A DNA stretch of 35,815 nt from Alsobacter soli (GTDB lineage: Bacteria > Pseudomonadota > Alphaproteobacteria > Rhizobiales > Beijerinckiaceae). The notes beneath the pieces are model-generated. The model saw only the letters and a program-made list of their open reading frames with translations. It was not told the DNA's origin and did no database searches. Made by a program: the position numbers and the translations under genes. The DNA lies in contig CAMCXA010000022.1 of assembly GCA_945883115.1 (NCBI GenBank), positions 1 through 35,815 on the forward strand, in the 5' to 3' direction. Below, piece after piece: positions 34,313-35,815 of the stretch. How positions within the stretch are numbered: the stretch's first letter is position 1; every line of letters begins with the position of its first letter.

Positions 34313-35239
34313 ATGGCTGAACGGTCGCTGTCGATGATCACCCGAGGCTCGCTGGATGTCTCAAGGGCTTCAGGAAAGGCTTTAGCGGCCCTTCTGCTGG
34401 CATTAAGTCTCGCTGGCTGCGTTGGCAGCAGGCTGGCACCTGCGCCTTCTGGCGCCGTCGCAGAGCTTGAGACCGACAAGGCGGCAGCGCAGGTCAACAT
34501 CGCCTCGCTGACAGATGTTGTGAAGCGCAACCCGTCCGACCCCGGCGCGTTCAACACGCGTGGCGCGGCCTATGCCCGGATCGGGCAATACAAGGAAGCG
34601 ATTGCGGACTTTGGCGAAGCGATCACATTGCGGCCAACCTATTCTCCTGCCTACACAAATCGTGCTTTGGCCTTCCGCCAGTTGGGACGGGATGACGATG
34701 CTTTGGCGGACTTCAACAGGGCGATCGAAACCAATAGTGTCTATGGTCCTGCCTATCTCGGACGGGGCAATTTGCTCAGGGCGCGGGGCGAGTTTGATCT
34801 CGCGATTGCCGACCTGACACAGGCGATCCGGCTCAATCCGGAGTCGGCGCAAGGCTATCATTCACGTGGTCTGATCTACCAGAGACAGGGACTTCATACC
34901 AAGGCGATCAATGATTTTGACGCCGCAATCGACCGTAACCCGTTTGTTGCGCCGCCCTATCTTGGCAGAGGCCAAAGCCTTATCGTTGTTGGGAAATTTG
35001 ATAGCGCTATCGAAGATTTGAACGCCAGCCTGAACATTGACAGCCGCAACGCCGATGGCTGGGCGGGGCTGGGGCTCGCTTTCGAGAAGAAGGGCGACAA
35101 GGAGCAGGCCCGCGAGAACTACCAGCGGGCGCTCGGAACCGACCCGGCGAACCAGGCGGCCAAGGACGGACTTGCCCGGTTGTCTGGTTCGGAAAGTGGC
35201 GGCGGACTGGGCGGATTGCTGCCCAAAAAGTGGTTTTGA
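34313..35239 (+). CDS. TPR lipoprotein
   Basis: The 308-residue protein has a lipoprotein signal with hydrophobic core ALAALLLALSLAG and lipobox Cys36. About six tetratricopeptide repeats follow, for example GAFNTRGAAYARIGQYKEAI and PAYTNRALAFRQLGRDDDAL. TPR proteins are scaffolds for protein complexes; the partners here are unknown. Sorting to the outer or inner membrane cannot be fixed from this sequence. The start has GGAG eight bases upstream. The tail ends in a Gly-rich stretch (ESGGGLGGLLPKKWF). Confidence 0.92.
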   Translation: MAERSLSMITRGSLDVSRASGKALAALLLALSLAGCVGSRLAPAPSGAVAELETDKAAAQVNIASLTDVVKRNPSDPGAFNTRGAAYARIGQYKEAIADFGEAITLRPTYSPAYTNRALAFRQLGRDDDALADFNRAIETNSVYGPAYLGRGNLLRARGEFDLAIADLTQAIRLNPESAQGYHSRGLIYQRQGLHTKAINDFDAAIDRNPFVAPPYLGRGQSLIVVGKFDSAIEDLNASLNIDSRNADGWAGLGLAFEKKGDKEQARENYQRALGTDPANQAAKDGLARLSGSESGGGLGGLLPKKWF

Positions 35240-35580
35240 TATCCGATAATCGTTCCGCGTTACCTATGGAAAAACCTGCCTGTTTCCAGTCGGTTGTTCC
35301 AATAAAATCTGTCAAACGTTCCAATAAAATGCGGAACATATCCATATGGACATGTTCGCAGAACGCGGCCGTGTTGCTGAGCGGGCGGGATGTCGATTGT
35401 GTTCCGTCTGTTTTCCGGAACATGTCCAATTCGTGACGGACATGCGGCATTGCGGGGTGTTGGCGTGCGTTACCAGTAAATGTCCAGTGCTAATTGGTCA
35501 TGCCGAAAAATGATCGACGAACAGATGTTCTTGCCGACATCGGACGTGCGTATTGTGTTAGCCAGGGTTAGCCAGACTTA
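35240..35580. other. Intergenic region with short repeats before the insertion sequence
   Basis: GTTCCAATAAAAT occurs twice, 22 bases apart (35296-35308 and 35318-35330). GGACATGTTC (35348-35357) and GAACATGTCC (35418-35427) form a perfect inverted repeat with 60 bases between. GTTAGCCAG occurs twice with a ten-base period (35557-35565 and 35567-35575). The GGAACAT/GGACAT elements repeat several more times. I see no gene; it may be the remains of an older mobile element or a repeat family. Confidence 0.55.
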
Positions 35581-35815
35581 GGCTCAGGACCCGTTAAAGG
35601 GATTCACAATCAGTCGATTATCTGATTCACTTCCGTATCTGGGAGGGCATCGAGATGGGTGATTTGATTTGGCTTTCGGACGCGCAGATGCGTCGCATTG
35701 AACCTTATTTTCCTTTATCGCATGGGGTTCCACGTGTTGATGATCGGAAGGTGATCTCCGGGATCATTTTTGTGATCCGTAATGGACTTCGCTGGCGGGA
35801 TGCGCCTAAAGAGTA
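35581..35815 (+). mobile_element. Left end of an IS5-family insertion sequence
   Basis: The transposase gene identifies the element. The likely left end is GGCTCAGGACCC at 35581, preceded by TTA, the kind of three-base target duplication used by several IS5-family groups. The right end lies outside the window, so the boundaries and the terminal repeat are inferred. Confidence 0.7.
35655..35815 (+). CDS. IS5-family transposase, N-terminal part
   Basis: Fifty-three codons run off the right edge. They begin MGDLIWLSDAQMRRIEPYFP and continue with RKVISGIIFVIRNGLRWRDAP. This is the helix-turn-helix DUF4096 region at the start of IS5 (IS427-type) transposases, where it is often encoded as OrfA before a frameshift into OrfB. 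The catalytic DDE domain is not in the window. GGGAGGG lies nearby upstream. Confidence 0.88.
   Translation, partial: MGDLIWLSDAQMRRIEPYFPLSHGVPRVDDRKVISGIIFVIRNGLRWRDAPKE

Noticed and set aside
35007-35450. Minus-strand frame over the end of the TPR gene and the repeats
   Set aside because: It is mostly antisense to the lipoprotein gene and the rest is repeats read in frame.

Overview
The window is chromosomal DNA from an alphaproteobacterium. It is moderately GC-rich and almost wholly packed with housekeeping genes. The assignment rests on gene neighbourhoods familiar from that class: hemC divergent from tsaD-gpsA; an MJ0042 zinc-finger gene divergent from ftsE-ftsX; ybbN followed by a LON-domain gene and a Trm112 gene; ffh-rpsP-rimM-trmD; acnA divergent from ccmA-ccmB; fdxA-carD; and DUF465-purE-purK-rpsU. 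I cannot name genus or order from sequence alone.

Left third (1-14.3 kb). The 5' end of hemC runs off the left edge. Opposite it lie tsaD, gpsA and an EVE-domain gene, then acs, a bifunctional mannose-1-phosphate guanylyltransferase/mannose-6-phosphate isomerase gene, a stand-alone glutamine amidotransferase and tspO. hpt and a zinc-finger membrane-protein gene face them. Next come ftsE-ftsX (divisome) and a plsC-type acyltransferase. A minus-strand block holds an editing deacylase, the thioredoxin-TPR protein YbbN, a LON substrate-binding-domain protein and Trm112.

Middle (14.3-22 kb). tRNA-Gly(GCC) has a textbook terminator and is followed by a small accessory patch: an unrecognised coding-like frame, a zinc-ribbon protein with inverted repeats over its ribosome binding site, a FitAB/VapBC-type toxin-antitoxin pair with a palindromic operator, and an unknown 95-residue protein. 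A Pif1/RecD-like helicase follows on the minus strand. A structured leader then precedes ffh, rpsP (with an unusual Ala-rich and PVEA-repeat tail), rimM and trmD.

Right third (22-35.8 kb). prpE (propionyl-CoA synthetase) has TTTGCAA-type operator half-sites upstream and is divergent from a TauE/SafE exporter gene. A probable 6S RNA lies directly upstream of the 5-formyltetrahydrofolate cyclo-ligase gene, its usual partner. ccmB-ccmA and acnA follow, then fdxA, carD, tRNA-Arg(CCT), two divergent DUF465 genes, purE-purK, rpsU and a TPR lipoprotein gene. The window ends inside an IS5-family insertion sequence.

How it fits together. The genes serve acetate and propionate activation (acs, prpE, acnA), translation and protein targeting (tsaD, rpsP, rimM, trmD, rpsU, ffh, the tRNAs and deacylase), purine synthesis and salvage (purE, purK, hpt) and envelope or division functions (ftsEX, plsC, the mannose enzyme). 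I found no large phage, CRISPR array or biosynthetic cluster, and no convincing new multi-gene system. The less ordinary signals are the S16 tail, the prpE operator, the 6S candidate, the ffh leader, two pairs of genes whose stop codons abut, a small ORF that exactly fills the acs-mannose enzyme gap, and a + strand change from C-rich to G-rich near ffh.
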